Shown one piece after another: positions 51,473 to 60,625 of a stretch of DNA of 64,000 nt; position 1 is the first letter of the stretch, and every line of letters begins with the position of its first letter. The translations under genes and the position numbers were made by a program. Origin of the DNA: Muribaculaceae bacterium (lineage in GTDB: Bacteria > Bacteroidota > Bacteroidia > Bacteroidales > Muribaculaceae); the NCBI GenBank assembly GCA_023665425.1, contig JAMPDX010000003.1, positions 1-64,000 of the forward strand, written 5' to 3'. Under the pieces are notes generated by a model. It was not told the origin of the DNA. It saw only the letters and a list, made by a program, of their open reading frames with translations, and ran no database searches.

Positions 51473-53794
51473 ATGAAGCATTATCTATTAACAATATTTA
51501 GTATTTTATGCGGCATACAGTGTTGTATAGCCAATGTGACCGGGCAGATAGTCAATGATCAACAAGAACCGGTGCTCGGGGCCTCCGTAGTCCTCTTATC
51601 ACTTCCGGACTCTATATATGTTGCCGGTGCAGCCACATCCGCAGATGGATACTTTGAGATTGCAAAAGATATTTCTTCAGAACCTTACCTGTTAAGGGTT
51701 GAGGCATTTGGATATAGCACTGAAATGCTGAATGTGGATGCACACACCAAAATGCCTATGCTCATAAATCTCAAATTGGGGTCTACACAATTGGCCGAAA
51801 TTGTAGTGAGTGGCAAAGGCCCAATGACAACACAGGAGGCCGGAAAATTTATTTTTATACCAAACAATTTAGCAGATGACGTACCCTCAGCACGAGGTTT
51901 GATGGATTATGTGCCATTAGTAACTTGGAGTGACCGTGATGTATCCATATATGGAAGAGGATCGACAAAAATTTATCTTAACGGCAGAGATCCGCATTGG
52001 GAAACTATAGAAGTGTCCGCAATGTTGCGCACACTTGATCCCCACTACATTAAGCGTGTGGAGGTAATAACAGACCCCGGTGCTTCAGAGCAGGCCTCTG
52101 CATCCATCGGCATTATCAATATAATCTATGACGACCCAAAACAGGGATGGAGAGGGAATGTGTTGGCTCATTCTTACTTAAATAACGACAATCCAGCAGT
52201 ATGGCCAAACTTGTGGTTGAATTATGAGAAAAACAAGTTTAAAACAAGTATTAATCTTGAGTACGCATATAGTCATAATTACTCACACTCATCCACTGAA
52301 TATAACTACTTAGATTTACAACGGTCAGTTATTAATAATACTAAAGCGACCTCATTTGCCAACTCGCTTAAGGGAAAGCTGAACATGAGCTATGATCTGA
52401 CCGAACGTAGCGTCATAGGTGCGGCAGTATCAATAGGCACACAGCGCAGCCATAATAAAACCGTAGTAAGTACAATCACAGAGTCCGAGAATATGCCGGA
52501 AGAAAAATCCGAAATGGTTCAGACTACAGATATTCATCCTGATAAGCCATTTCTGAACGCATTGGCCTATTATACCCTGAACATTGACAATCGAGGCAGT
52601 ATGATTGATGTATTAGCCGGATACACACAATCGGCAAGTCATACCGACATTAAAAATATCTTTTCGGGTGTAAATGCACCTCAGCTGCTTGAAAATGATG
52701 GATATAGTTTCTCGGCTAAGGCTGACTATATACAAGTTCTCAACCCTCGCACAAGATTGATGGCCGGCCTATATTTTCAAGACACACATACCAAAGATGT
52801 CCAAACGTTGGAAAATGTATATGACAATTTCAAATATACAGATCGACAGATACAAGGTTATGTCCAAGTCTTCAGAAGATGGAGTGACTATGTGAGCATG
52901 AATGTAGGTTTGCGTCTTGAAAACACACATACGTTAGGCACACAGTTGGCAGACAATATGCGCAACAAACGCGACTACACCGATTTATTCCCTTCATTTT
53001 CAATTGCTTGGAATATCCCGAAATGGAATCAGGGAGTTTCGTTTTCATACGAACGCTCCATTACACGCCCCGGATATGGTATGCTTAATCCATATAGGAT
53101 ATGGTCATCCGACAACTCTTATTCAGTAGGTAATCCATATCTAAAACCCGAATACGCGGACCGAGTAGCATTGAGATATTCTTTTTTGAATAAATTCATG
53201 ATTGGTACAAGCTATATATATCAAACACAGCTCACCAATGCGTATACCGTCAACACTACTGAGGGTATAAGTGTGTCATCATTCACTAATTCCGGTCGTG
53301 CTAATTTTTTTAATTTTTACGCTAATTTTGAGTCAACCATTGGTGCTTTTTGGCGTATAAGTGCAGATGTTTCGACATCATATCGTAATATAAAAACTCA
53401 TGCCGGGGGACAGAACGTCCACACTAATGCATGGAGCCTTTCGTTATCACAGAGCAATACTTTTATTGTTTCGCGCAAGCACTACCTTCTCGCCACATTG
53501 CTTCATAAGCTGAGTACCCCGACAAACTACGGTTTATACAAAGAAGACTTGAGATACTCTTTCATTGCGGCTATACAGAAGAGTTTTAGTTTTGGTCTGG
53601 ATGCGTCAGTTGAATGTTCAGTACCGGTAACAGGCTTTAAAAAGGCTCGCTCATTTGAATTGTCAGACTATTCATATCGCATTATTGATTATAATCATCA
53701 ATACTCAATACACTTAACCCTCTCATATACATTCGGAAAGAGTCAAGTGAGAGGTGCCCAGGATCGTCTGAACGAGCTACATTCAATACAGTAA
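51473..53794 (+). CDS. Outer-membrane beta-barrel protein with carboxypeptidase-regulatory-like domain
   Basis: 773 residues from ATG 51473, giving an N-terminal signal peptide (MKHYLLTIFSILCGIQCCIA); an ATG eight codons upstream is the alternative. A carboxypeptidase-D-regulatory-like domain (about 22-110: VTGQIVNDQQEPVLGASVVLL, GYFEI, LKLGS) precedes a plug-like region (VSIYGRGSTKIYLNGRDP, KRVEVITDPGA, IINIIY) and a long barrel ending in aromatic strands (LTLSYTFGKS). Its place between the precursors and the exporter suggests an outer-membrane exit or an uptake/immunity role for the peptide. It is related to the protein at 115-2229. Confidence 0.85.
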   Translation: MKHYLLTIFSILCGIQCCIANVTGQIVNDQQEPVLGASVVLLSLPDSIYVAGAATSADGYFEIAKDISSEPYLLRVEAFGYSTEMLNVDAHTKMPMLINLKLGSTQLAEIVVSGKGPMTTQEAGKFIFIPNNLADDVPSARGLMDYVPLVTWSDRDVSIYGRGSTKIYLNGRDPHWETIEVSAMLRTLDPHYIKRVEVITDPGASEQASASIGIINIIYDDPKQGWRGNVLAHSYLNNDNPAVWPNLWLNYEKNKFKTSINLEYAYSHNYSHSSTEYNYLDLQRSVINNTKATSFANSLKGKLNMSYDLTERSVIGAAVSIGTQRSHNKTVVSTITESENMPEEKSEMVQTTDIHPDKPFLNALAYYTLNIDNRGSMIDVLAGYTQSASHTDIKNIFSGVNAPQLLENDGYSFSAKADYIQVLNPRTRLMAGLYFQDTHTKDVQTLENVYDNFKYTDRQIQGYVQVFRRWSDYVSMNVGLRLENTHTLGTQLADNMRNKRDYTDLFPSFSIAWNIPKWNQGVSFSYERSITRPGYGMLNPYRIWSSDNSYSVGNPYLKPEYADRVALRYSFLNKFMIGTSYIYQTQLTNAYTVNTTEGISVSSFTNSGRANFFNFYANFESTIGAFWRISADVSTSYRNIKTHAGGQNVHTNAWSLSLSQSNTFIVSRKHYLLATLLHKLSTPTNYGLYKEDLRYSFIAAIQKSFSFGLDASVECSVPVTGFKKARSFELSDYSYRIIDYNHQYSIHLTLSYTFGKSQVRGAQDRLNELHSIQ

Positions 53795-53806
53795 GGTCCA
53801 ATATCA

Positions 53807-53912
53807 TAAGTAGCAGTTCAAATTAAACCACTACTTTAAACTTAGAGCTTATTTAATAAATATGATTAGCTTGAATACTATATAGTATTCATTTAAGTTG
53901 AACAGACACTTA
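53807..53912. repeat. Palindromic element, short form, abutting the exporter start
   Basis: Arms at 53807-53826 and 53893-53912 (16/20 inverted matches). Its interior (ACCACTACTTTAAACTTAGA ... ATAAATATGATTAGCTTGAATA) is almost identical to 58637-58680 in the long form. The tip here is GAATACTATATAGTATTC, a simple hairpin. It ends 5 bp before the TTG start of the exporter, where a normal start and leader would be expected. Confidence 0.88.
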
Positions 53913-53917
53913 CTCAT

Positions 53918-56089
53918 TTGAAACGTATACATTCATATCAGCAGTTAGAACATTCAGACTGTGGCATCACATGCGTTAGGATAATCGCACGATATTGGGG
54001 CAAGCGTATCTCTACGGAATATGTCCGTTCGTTGTGCGATATGTCACGATTAGGAGTCACGATAAGCGATGTCGTGGCTGCTTTTCGCGGACTCAGTATG
54101 GAAAGCGTAGCTGTGAATGTACAGGCTCAAAATGTACCGCAGATGCCTCTGCCGGCTGTTATATGTTGGGAGCAGAGACACTTTGTAGTGCTGTATAAGA
54201 TATCGGGAGAAAAATTCTATATTGTAGACCCGGCGCAGGGTAAGCTCAAGTTCGAACGTGAGGAGTTTTTTCGTTCATGGTTTTGCGAAGCTGACAAAGG
54301 GGTAGCTATTCTTGCCGACCCGACAGATGAGTTTGCTGCTCGCACGTTTAAGAAGCCGCGCACTAATTGGCGCCTGCTGCGGCTCATCAGCACCATGCTG
54401 GTTCAACATCGCTGTTCTTTCCTCATTGTGGTTTTATTGAGTATTGTGGCCTTACTGGCAGACATCGCCATGCCGTTATTGTTCCAGCACACGGTAGATG
54501 AAGGCATAATGGGCGGCAATATTTCTCTGGTGTGGATTCTGATTTGCTCACAACTTCTCGTCTTTCTTGGTAACTACATAGGGAGCAGTGTCTCTCAGAT
54601 CTTACTCACAAAGTTGGGTTTGAAGACCGGTATCGACATGATGGATCGCTACCTGCGAAAGTTGGTGCGGCTGCCGATGCTTTTCTTTGAGAAAAAAGTA
54701 AATTCCGACCTGATACAAAAGGCCGAGGAGCATACACGTATACGCTCATTTCTGACTTCTATACCCGAGACATTCTTTCTATCCTCTCTATCGTTGGTTG
54801 TATTTTCCGGCATGCTGATTTATTTCAGCCCTCTGATTTTTTTGTTATTTTTGTCTGTCACAGCACTTAGTCTGGGATGGACGGCACTCTTCTTGAGGAG
54901 ACGTCGCGAGCTTGACTATGCCGCAACTTCTTCCATAGCCGAAAACAGAAATAATCTCTATGAGCTCATCTATGGTATGCCGGAGGTGAAAACCAATAAT
55001 GCCCAACATATTAAGATAAATAATTGGATGAAGGTGCAAAACCGCATCAATTCTTTATCAGTTAAAACCACTCTGTTAGGCCTATATCAGAGTGGAGGAA
55101 ACACTTTCCTCAGCAGGCTGAAAGAGATTGCCGTTACCGGCATATGCGCCATGTTGGTGATTGAGGGACGTATGACTATTGGGGAAATGATGACAGTCAG
55201 TTATATAATCGGGCGATTAGGTGGTCCGATGGACACCCTAATCAGTGCTGTTGAGCAAGGACAAAGTGCCTCAATGTCATATTCAAGAGTGGAAGAGATA
55301 CTCAATAGCGAAGAGACTATAGGCACGGATAAAGCTCCGGATGAGAATGCAACGGCAGTACATTTCAAAAATGTAAGCTTCAAATATCCGGGTGCCGGCT
55401 CTCCTTATGTCCTTAAGGATCTCAACTTTACTATTCCAAAAGGCAAAGTCACTGCCTTAGTAGGAGCAAGCGGTTGCGGTAAATCCACATTAATCAAGTT
55501 GCTATTGGGGATGTTCCCACCACACTCCGGGTCGATTACTGTCGGCAATAATTCGTTGACCGAGATATGTCATGATAAATGGCTCGAAAAGTGTGGAGCT
55601 GTATTGCAGGGAGGCACAATCTTTTCGGGTACATTATTATCAAACATAGCCTTATGTGATGAAGCACCGGACCTGGAACGCGCTCGAAATGCGGCCAAGA
55701 CATCTTGTCTGCATGATTTTATCGAAGGGTTACCAATGGGCTACCAGACACGTGTCGGTGTGGCCGGGGTGGAGATGAGCGGCGGACAAAAACAACGACT
55801 CATGATAGCACGCGCCGTCTACAAAAAACCCGACTTGCTGATTTTGGACGAAGCGACATCCAACCTTGACGCCGGCAATGAAGCGACGATAGTAAACAAT
55901 CTAAATAACTTTTTTCATGGCCGGACGGTGGTGATAGCAGCACACAGGCTATCTACTGTAAGTCGAGCGGACAATATTTTGTTCATTGACAAGGGGCGTA
56001 TAATTGAACAAGGTACTCATGATGAACTCATAGCCACTCGCGGCTCCTATTATAATCTTGTAAAGAATCAACTCGAATTAGGCTCCTGA
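53918..56089 (+). CDS. C39-peptidase-containing ABC exporter
   Basis: A 723-residue one-chain half-transporter. An N-terminal C39 protease domain (1-130) has Gln9, Cys15 (HSDCGIT), His88 (QRHFVVLY) and Asp104 (YIVDPAQG), all intact. Six transmembrane helices follow (about 155-440). The nucleotide-binding domain has Walker A GASGCGKSTL, signature MSGGQKQRL and Walker B LLILDEATSNLD. It should remove leaders and export the mature peptides. The start is TTG at 53918 and I see no in-frame ATG upstream; a palindromic element abuts it. A relic of a second such gene is at 2248-2286. Confidence 0.92.
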   Translation: MKRIHSYQQLEHSDCGITCVRIIARYWGKRISTEYVRSLCDMSRLGVTISDVVAAFRGLSMESVAVNVQAQNVPQMPLPAVICWEQRHFVVLYKISGEKFYIVDPAQGKLKFEREEFFRSWFCEADKGVAILADPTDEFAARTFKKPRTNWRLLRLISTMLVQHRCSFLIVVLLSIVALLADIAMPLLFQHTVDEGIMGGNISLVWILICSQLLVFLGNYIGSSVSQILLTKLGLKTGIDMMDRYLRKLVRLPMLFFEKKVNSDLIQKAEEHTRIRSFLTSIPETFFLSSLSLVVFSGMLIYFSPLIFLLFLSVTALSLGWTALFLRRRRELDYAATSSIAENRNNLYELIYGMPEVKTNNAQHIKINNWMKVQNRINSLSVKTTLLGLYQSGGNTFLSRLKEIAVTGICAMLVIEGRMTIGEMMTVSYIIGRLGGPMDTLISAVEQGQSASMSYSRVEEILNSEETIGTDKAPDENATAVHFKNVSFKYPGAGSPYVLKDLNFTIPKGKVTALVGASGCGKSTLIKLLLGMFPPHSGSITVGNNSLTEICHDKWLEKCGAVLQGGTIFSGTLLSNIALCDEAPDLERARNAAKTSCLHDFIEGLPMGYQTRVGVAGVEMSGGQKQRLMIARAVYKKPDLLILDEATSNLDAGNEATIVNNLNNFFHGRTVVIAAHRLSTVSRADNILFIDKGRIIEQGTHDELIATRGSYYNLVKNQLELGS

Positions 56090-56145
56090 AATACCCTTTC
56101 AAGATGGCTGGATTTTTGGTCAATCATGTGTTTAAGGGCGAAAAG

Positions 56146-56177
56146 TTTGGCCGGGTAAGGATTTTTTTGTAATTTTG
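56146..56177 (+). promoter_or_regulatory. Promoter of rpsP
   Basis: TTTG (56146-56149) and TAATTTTG (56170-56177) are 20 bp apart, with about 85 nt of leader before the rpsP ATG. Confidence 0.75.
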
Positions 56178-56268
56178 CAGCCGTATTTGGGGTAAACAAC
56201 TGCGATGTCGACCCGCAAGTACACCCAAAACAAAGTACAACTCATTCATTTTTAAGTAATTATTATTT

Positions 56269-56814
56269 ATGGCTACTAAGATTAGATTGCAGCGTCACGG
56301 TCGTAAGGACTACGCTTTTTATCCAATCGTTATCGCCGATAGCAGGGCGCCACGTGATGGTAAGTTTATTGAAAGGATAGGTTCATATAATCCGAACACT
56401 AATCCTGCTACAGTAACACTGAACTTCGAGCGTGCTCTGTATTGGGTAGAGGTAGGTGCAATACCTACAGACACAGTACGTTCCATTCTTTCTCGCGAAG
56501 GCGTGATGCTGATGAAGCACCTGCGCGGCGGTGTTAAGAAAGGAGCGTTTGATGAGGCTGAGGCTCAGCGTCGTTTCGATGCCTGGAAGGCACAGCACGA
56601 CAAGGCAGTAGAAGCCGGCAACGCTAAGAACGCAGCCAAGAAGGCAGAAGATGCAAAGGCTCGTTTGGAGGCTGAGGTAGAGAAGAACAAGGCAAAGGCA
56701 GAGGCAGTAGCCAAGAAGAAAGCCGAAAAACTCGCCGCCGAAGAGGCAGCAGCCAAGGCAGCTCTCGAGGCAGAGCAGGCAGCAGCTGCTGAGGAAGCTC
56801 CTGCAGCCGAGTAA
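56269..56814 (+). CDS. rpsP: Small ribosomal subunit protein bS16 with long charged tail
   Basis: A 181-residue protein. The first 80 residues or so are bS16 ([38 protein letters not shown] in family form; [11 protein letters not shown]). Residues about 95-181 are an Ala/Lys/Glu-rich helical tail ([19 protein letters not shown]) not found in E. coli bS16 (82 residues) but common in Bacteroidetes. No rimM or trmD follows, unlike the E. coli operon; it is a single gene with its own terminator. Confidence 0.95.
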   Translation: MATKIRLQRHGRKDYAFYPIVIADSRAPRDGKFIERIGSYNPNTNPATVTLNFERALYWVEVGAIPTDTVRSILSREGVMLMKHLRGGVKKGAFDEAEAQRRFDAWKAQHDKAVEAGNAKNAAKKAEDAKARLEAEVEKNKAKAEAVAKKKAEKLAAEEAAAKAALEAEQAAAAEEAPAAE

Positions 56815-56880
56815 TCCATGTATTCAATCCGATGTGTCACCAATCGACACATCAAGGCTCTTCAAAAGCCCCACAACTAT

Positions 56881-56917
56881 AACACAGGCATCCCATCCCG
56901 GCGATGCCTGTGTTTTT
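56881..56917 (+). terminator. Terminator of rpsP
   Basis: AACACAGGCATC (56881-56892) pairs with GATGCCTGTGTT (56903-56914) around a 10-nt loop, followed by TTT. It is a canonical terminator. From here to 57118 I see nothing else. Confidence 0.92.
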
Positions 56918-57118
56918 ATTCCCCCCTTCTACGTCCTTTGTCTGAAACGGCACCGATTTATTGTGAAAATTCTTCAATTGTTGTGGTGTAGCGCGGTTGA
57001 TGCGCCTATGCTCACCAACTGCCCTATCCATCGACCAAAAAAATCAACACCGCAACAAGTTGTATCTCAATATATTAGGAATTAATCGCAAATTTATTGC
57101 GATTTTTTTGCTTAAAAA

Positions 57119-57150
57119 TTTGGTCAGTTAAAAAAAACGCCGTAATTTTG
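57119..57150 (+). promoter_or_regulatory. Promoter of tRNA-Glu
   Basis: TTTG (57119-57122) and TAATTTTG (57143-57150) are 20 bp apart, about 40 bp before the mature tRNA 5' end. Confidence 0.75.
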
Positions 57151-57191
57151 CAGTGTCGAAAGGGAAACACAAAGCCCTGAAGATTAAAAAC

Positions 57192-57266
57192 GGCGAATTA
57201 GTGTAGCGGTTAGCACGCCACCCTCTCACGGTGGAGACTCGGGTTCGAGTCCCGGATTCGCTACCA
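57192..57266 (+). tRNA. tRNA-Glu (CTC)
   Basis: The acceptor stem GGCGAAT/ATTCGCT (first pair G-T), anticodon stem CCACC/GGTGG with loop CTCTCAC (anticodon CTC), and T-arm GGGTTCGAGTCCC form a complete cloverleaf. The CCA end is encoded. It is transcribed alone, from its own promoter to a terminator just downstream. Confidence 0.95.
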
Positions 57267-57270
57267 AAAA

Positions 57271-57308
57271 AAGGCTCAGCTCTGTTACCGCAGGTTGGGC
57301 CTTTTTTA
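57271..57308 (+). terminator. Terminator after tRNA-Glu
   Basis: AAGGCTCAGCT pairs, with several G-T pairs, to GGTTGGGCCTT, followed by a T6 run (57302-57307). Confidence 0.75.
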
Positions 57309-57314
57309 TTAAAT

Positions 57315-57438
57315 ATTCAAGTTTGTCAAGTAGTACTCTTCGAGTCTGCTATTTTTAAGTGTGTCCGCATGAGCACGTTTTTTAAGTGTGTACACATGAG
57401 CACTGACTTACATATTAGCTTATTTGCAAAACTTGAAT
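57315..57438. repeat. Inverted-arm element with an internal direct repeat
   Basis: ATTCAAGTTTGTCAAG (57315-57330) and the complement of 57419-57438 form arms like those at 2694-2923. Inside, TTTTTAAGTGTGTCCGCATGAGCAC (57352-57376) is repeated in tandem as 57379-57403 with 23/25 matches. There is no ORF in the family sense. Confidence 0.7.
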
Positions 57439-57471
57439 TAAAGTATATCTAAGACAACATCTCGCTATATA

Positions 57472-58584
57472 ATGTCCACTACCCCATTACTTGATCGTCT
57501 TGACGGCCTTGATGCCCGCTTTGAAGAGGTGGGCACTCTCATCACTGACCCAAGTGTCATCGCCGACCAGGCCCGCTATGTGCGTCTAACCAAAGAATAT
57601 CATGACCTCAACTTAATCGTCAATGCCACAAAGAAATATCGAAATCTATTGTCGAGCATTGACGAGGCCCAGGAGTTGCTTTCTTCCGGCGAGCAGGATG
57701 AAGAGCTGCGTGCTATAGCTCACGAAGAGCTGGAAGCAGCCCGTAATGCCCTCCCGGAGCTCGAACAAGAAATTAAGTTGCTGCTGATACCGGCAGATCC
57801 CGACGATGCCAAAAATGCTATAGTGGAGATACGTGGTGGCACTGGTGGAGACGAAGCAGCCCTGTTTGCCGGTGACCTCTTCCGCATGTACCAAAAATTT
57901 GCCGAACAGAAGGGTTGGCAACTTGCCGTTACCAGCTTTTCGGAGGGTGCCAGCGGTGGCTTCAAGGAGATTATCTTTTCTCTCTCCGGTGCCGATGTAT
58001 ATGGCATAATGAAGTATGAGAGTGGAGTGCATCGTGTACAGCGCGTGCCGGCCACTGAGACTCAGGGACGTGTACACACCTCAGCAGCTACAGTAGCCGT
58101 GCTGCCGGAGGCACAAGAGTTTGAGGTAGAGATACATGAAGGTGAGATAAAGTGGGATACCTTCAGAAGCGGCGGTGCCGGCGGCCAGAATGTAAACAAG
58201 GTTGAGAGTGGTGTGCGTCTGCGTTACAACTGGAAAAATCCAAATACCGGACAGGTAGAGGAAATCCTGATAGAATGTACCGAGACACGCGACCAGCCCA
58301 AGAATAAGGAGCGCGCCCTCTCACGCCTGCGTACATTTATATATGACCGCGAACATCAGAAGTATCTCGATGATATAGCTTCGCGCCGTAAGACCATGGT
58401 ATCTACCGGCGACCGCTCGGCTAAGATACGCACTTACAACTATCCGCAAGGGCGCATCACTGACCACCGCATTGGTTATACCATATATAACCTGCCTGCC
58501 TTCATGAACGGCGACATCCAAGACTGCATAGACCACCTCATCGTAGCCGAGAATGCCGAGAAGCTCAAAGAAGCCGAGCTATAA
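57472..58584 (+). CDS. prfA: Peptide chain release factor 1
   Basis: A 370-residue factor for UAA/UAG stop codons. The codon-reading motif is PAT at 193-195 (RVPATETQGR) and the peptidyl-hydrolysis motif is GGQ at 237-239 (GGAGGQNVNKVESGV). The PAT tripeptide identifies RF1 rather than RF2. The N-terminal helical domain (1-100) is complete. No prmC follows; a long-form palindromic element begins 32 bp after the stop. Confidence 0.96.
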   Translation: MSTTPLLDRLDGLDARFEEVGTLITDPSVIADQARYVRLTKEYHDLNLIVNATKKYRNLLSSIDEAQELLSSGEQDEELRAIAHEELEAARNALPELEQEIKLLLIPADPDDAKNAIVEIRGGTGGDEAALFAGDLFRMYQKFAEQKGWQLAVTSFSEGASGGFKEIIFSLSGADVYGIMKYESGVHRVQRVPATETQGRVHTSAATVAVLPEAQEFEVEIHEGEIKWDTFRSGGAGGQNVNKVESGVRLRYNWKNPNTGQVEEILIECTETRDQPKNKERALSRLRTFIYDREHQKYLDDIASRRKTMVSTGDRSAKIRTYNYPQGRITDHRIGYTIYNLPAFMNGDIQDCIDHLIVAENAEKLKEAEL

Positions 58585-58616
58585 CATAATAAAACTTCTC
58601 TCCCCCTCAATTATAT

Positions 58617-58813
58617 TAAGTAGCAGTTCAAATTAAACCACTACTTTAAACTTAGAATAAATATGATTAGCTTGAATACGCTATGCTTGTTCTTTTTGGT
58701 TGATTTCACCTTGTCACTCAGTCGCATAGCTCGCTATGTTCCTTCGTTCCGCGGCGAAATCGACTCAAAAATAACAGCGCATATAGTATTCATTTAATTT
58801 GAACAGCTACTTA
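58617..58813. repeat. Palindromic element, long form
   Basis: Arms at 58617-58636 and 58794-58813 are inverted 20-mers (19/20). The first 64 bp are nearly identical to the short form at 53807. Between GAATAC and TATAGTATTC, where the short form closes, this copy carries an extra stretch of about 100 bp that extends the hairpin and contains the core CATAGCTCGCTATG (58722-58735). It fills the gap between prfA and pyrF. Confidence 0.88.
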
Positions 58814-58841
58814 TCAGCAAAAACTATAATCCTCATATATC

Positions 58842-59672
58842 ATGACTCGTCAGCAACTTATTGAGAACATTAAAGGCCGCCGCTCCTTCCTTTGCGTGGG
58901 CCTGGATACAGATCCGGCAAAGATGCCAGCACACATCCGCGAGGGACAAGACCCCATTTTTACTTTTAACAAGGCTATAATTGATGCCACAGCCCCGTAT
59001 TGTGTGGCATATAAGCCCAACACCGCCTTTTATGAGTCTCAGGGACTCAAGGGCTGGGAGGCTCTGGAGCGTACAGTAAGGTATCTCAAAGACAACTATC
59101 CTGATCATCTTGTCATTGCTGATGCCAAGCGTGGCGATATCGGCAACACATCAAGGATGTATGCCGCCACCTTCTTCGATGCCATGGGTGTGGATGCTGT
59201 CACCGTGGCGCCATATATGGGTGAAGACTCCGTGACCCCATTCCTCGGATATGATGACAAATGGGTGATACTGCTCGCCTTGACAAGCAACAAGGGAAGC
59301 CATGACTTCCAATTTATCAAGGGAGAAGATGGTAAGCCTCTGTGGGAGCGTGTAATCCGCACTTCAGCACAATGGGCCGGTGAAGATAAGATGATGTATG
59401 TAGTGGGCGCCACCCAAGGAGAGATGTTCAGCGAGATACGCCGTGTGACACCCAAATCATTCTTGTTAGTGCCCGGTGTCGGCGCTCAGGGAGGAAGTCT
59501 TGAGCAGGTTTGCAAATATGGCATGACTCCTGAATGTGGTCTACTTGTGAACTCATCTCGCGGCATCATATATGCAAGTCAGGGCACTGACTTTGCCGAA
59601 GCTGCCGCTGCCGAAGCACAAAAATTGCAGCAACAGATGGCTGCCGAGCTCCAAAAGATCGGGCTCGTGTGA
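58842..59672 (+). CDS. pyrF: Orotidine-5'-phosphate decarboxylase, type 2
   Basis: A 276-residue enzyme for the last step of UMP synthesis. [13 protein letters not shown] is the type-2 start, and [14 protein letters not shown] contains the catalytic Lys96 and Asp residues. [27 protein letters not shown] and [12 protein letters not shown] form the phosphate-binding end. The length is typical for the long (type 2) branch. It has its own terminator and no other pyr gene nearby. Confidence 0.95.
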   Translation: MTRQQLIENIKGRRSFLCVGLDTDPAKMPAHIREGQDPIFTFNKAIIDATAPYCVAYKPNTAFYESQGLKGWEALERTVRYLKDNYPDHLVIADAKRGDIGNTSRMYAATFFDAMGVDAVTVAPYMGEDSVTPFLGYDDKWVILLALTSNKGSHDFQFIKGEDGKPLWERVIRTSAQWAGEDKMMYVVGATQGEMFSEIRRVTPKSFLLVPGVGAQGGSLEQVCKYGMTPECGLLVNSSRGIIYASQGTDFAEAAAAEAQKLQQQMAAELQKIGLV

Positions 59673-59697
59673 ACTCTTTGCATCCATAAATGTTATA

Positions 59698-59742
59698 ACA
59701 CTGTATGTCTTTCATTCAATGGAGACATGCAGTGTAATTTTT
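59698..59742 (+). terminator. Terminator of pyrF
   Basis: ACACTGTATGTCT (59698-59710) pairs with AGACATGCAGTGT (59723-59735) with one G-T pair and a 12-nt loop, followed by AATTTTTATT. Confidence 0.85.
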
Positions 59743-59758
59743 ATTGACAATTAATACT

Positions 59759-60304
59759 ATGAAAGTAAAGAATTTTCTTGCCATGCTCATGGCATCAGCA
59801 CTGCTGGTACCCGTTGTCACCGCTTGTGACGATGACGATGATGACTATAGAGTAGATAATGGTTATTCATCCGGAAAAGTTGAAATCAACGATGTTGACT
59901 GTGTGGCCGGCAACTATACCGGCTATTCCGGTTGGGACGTAGACCGCCAGGCATTCGTTATCCCACTGACTTATAACTTCACTTATAACGGCACAGTCAC
60001 TGACGGCTACTTCCTGCTGCGTTTTGTAGGCGCCATGCCTAAAGTGGGTGACAACCTTGCAGCCTCCGGTCGCAATCTCACCCTCACAACAGACGGAGTG
60101 AACAGTCTGGCATACCGGTCCGGCACTGCAATTGTTAGGTCAATAGATTTGAAGACTAATCGTATGACCATAGAATATGATGACTTGGAGATGGGAGCAC
60201 TGCGTCCCGACCCGAATGCCTCCTTCGCAAATGCCGGCTCATACGAGATAGACGGCTGGCAGACCATCTCGTTCGACTTCTCCACCGGCCCCGGTGTCCT
60301 CTAA
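59759..60304 (+). CDS. Hypothetical lipoprotein with poly-Asp after the acylated Cys
   Basis: 181 residues from ATG 59759 (an in-frame TTG at 59744 is the alternative). The lipoprotein signal ends VVTAC and is followed by six Asp, which fits the lipoprotein export signal rule of Bacteroidetes (acidic residues just after the Cys send proteins to the cell surface). The mature part is beta-rich (GNYTGYSGWDVDRQAFVIPLTY, TDGYFLLRFVGAMP) and I do not recognise the family. The gene is single and directly follows the pyrF terminator. Confidence 0.75.
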   Translation: MKVKNFLAMLMASALLVPVVTACDDDDDDYRVDNGYSSGKVEINDVDCVAGNYTGYSGWDVDRQAFVIPLTYNFTYNGTVTDGYFLLRFVGAMPKVGDNLAASGRNLTLTTDGVNSLAYRSGTAIVRSIDLKTNRMTIEYDDLEMGALRPDPNASFANAGSYEIDGWQTISFDFSTGPGVL

Positions 60305-60418
60305 CCTATCTTATTCGGACAACTTTGAATAAAAAGTGTTAAAGTTTCAACCTTTTGCGCTCCCCGGTGTTTTAGTAATAAACAAAGCGAGTTATAAACC
60401 TCTTAATTTGTAAATATT

Positions 60419-60625
60419 ATGAAAGCATTATCAATTATTTGTTACATCATTGGAGCCATCTTGTTAGCAGCCTCATGCTTTACTCATGGCGTAGCACTTA
60501 CTTGGTGGCTTGGTGGAGCTGCAGTTGTATTGCTTATCTTAGGTTGCATATTCCAATTCAACACTAAGAAGAAGGATGTCGACGAGCTCATCAATGCCGA
60601 ACGCAACGCACATTTCAATTCATAA
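60419..60625 (+). CDS. Small two-helix membrane protein
   Basis: A 68-residue protein with two transmembrane helices (about 4-22 and 28-46) and a polar C-terminal tail (NTKKKDVDELINAERNAHFNS). Function unknown. It is followed by a strong terminator; the 357 bp to glyA hold this terminator, the glyA promoter and otherwise nothing recognised. Confidence 0.7.
   Translation: MKALSIICYIIGAILLAASCFTHGVALTWWLGGAAVVLLILGCIFQFNTKKKDVDELINAERNAHFNS

Noticed and set aside
56834..57085. 83-codon open frame after rpsP
   Set aside because: It spans the rpsP terminator hairpin and has no recognisable start context or family features.
57352..57403. Possible CRISPR array
   Set aside because: There are only two adjacent copies with a 2-nt gap and no spacers; no cas gene is in the window.
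57231..57452. 73-codon open frame overlapping tRNA-Glu
   Set aside because: It starts inside the tRNA and runs through its terminator and an inverted-repeat element; it is not coding.
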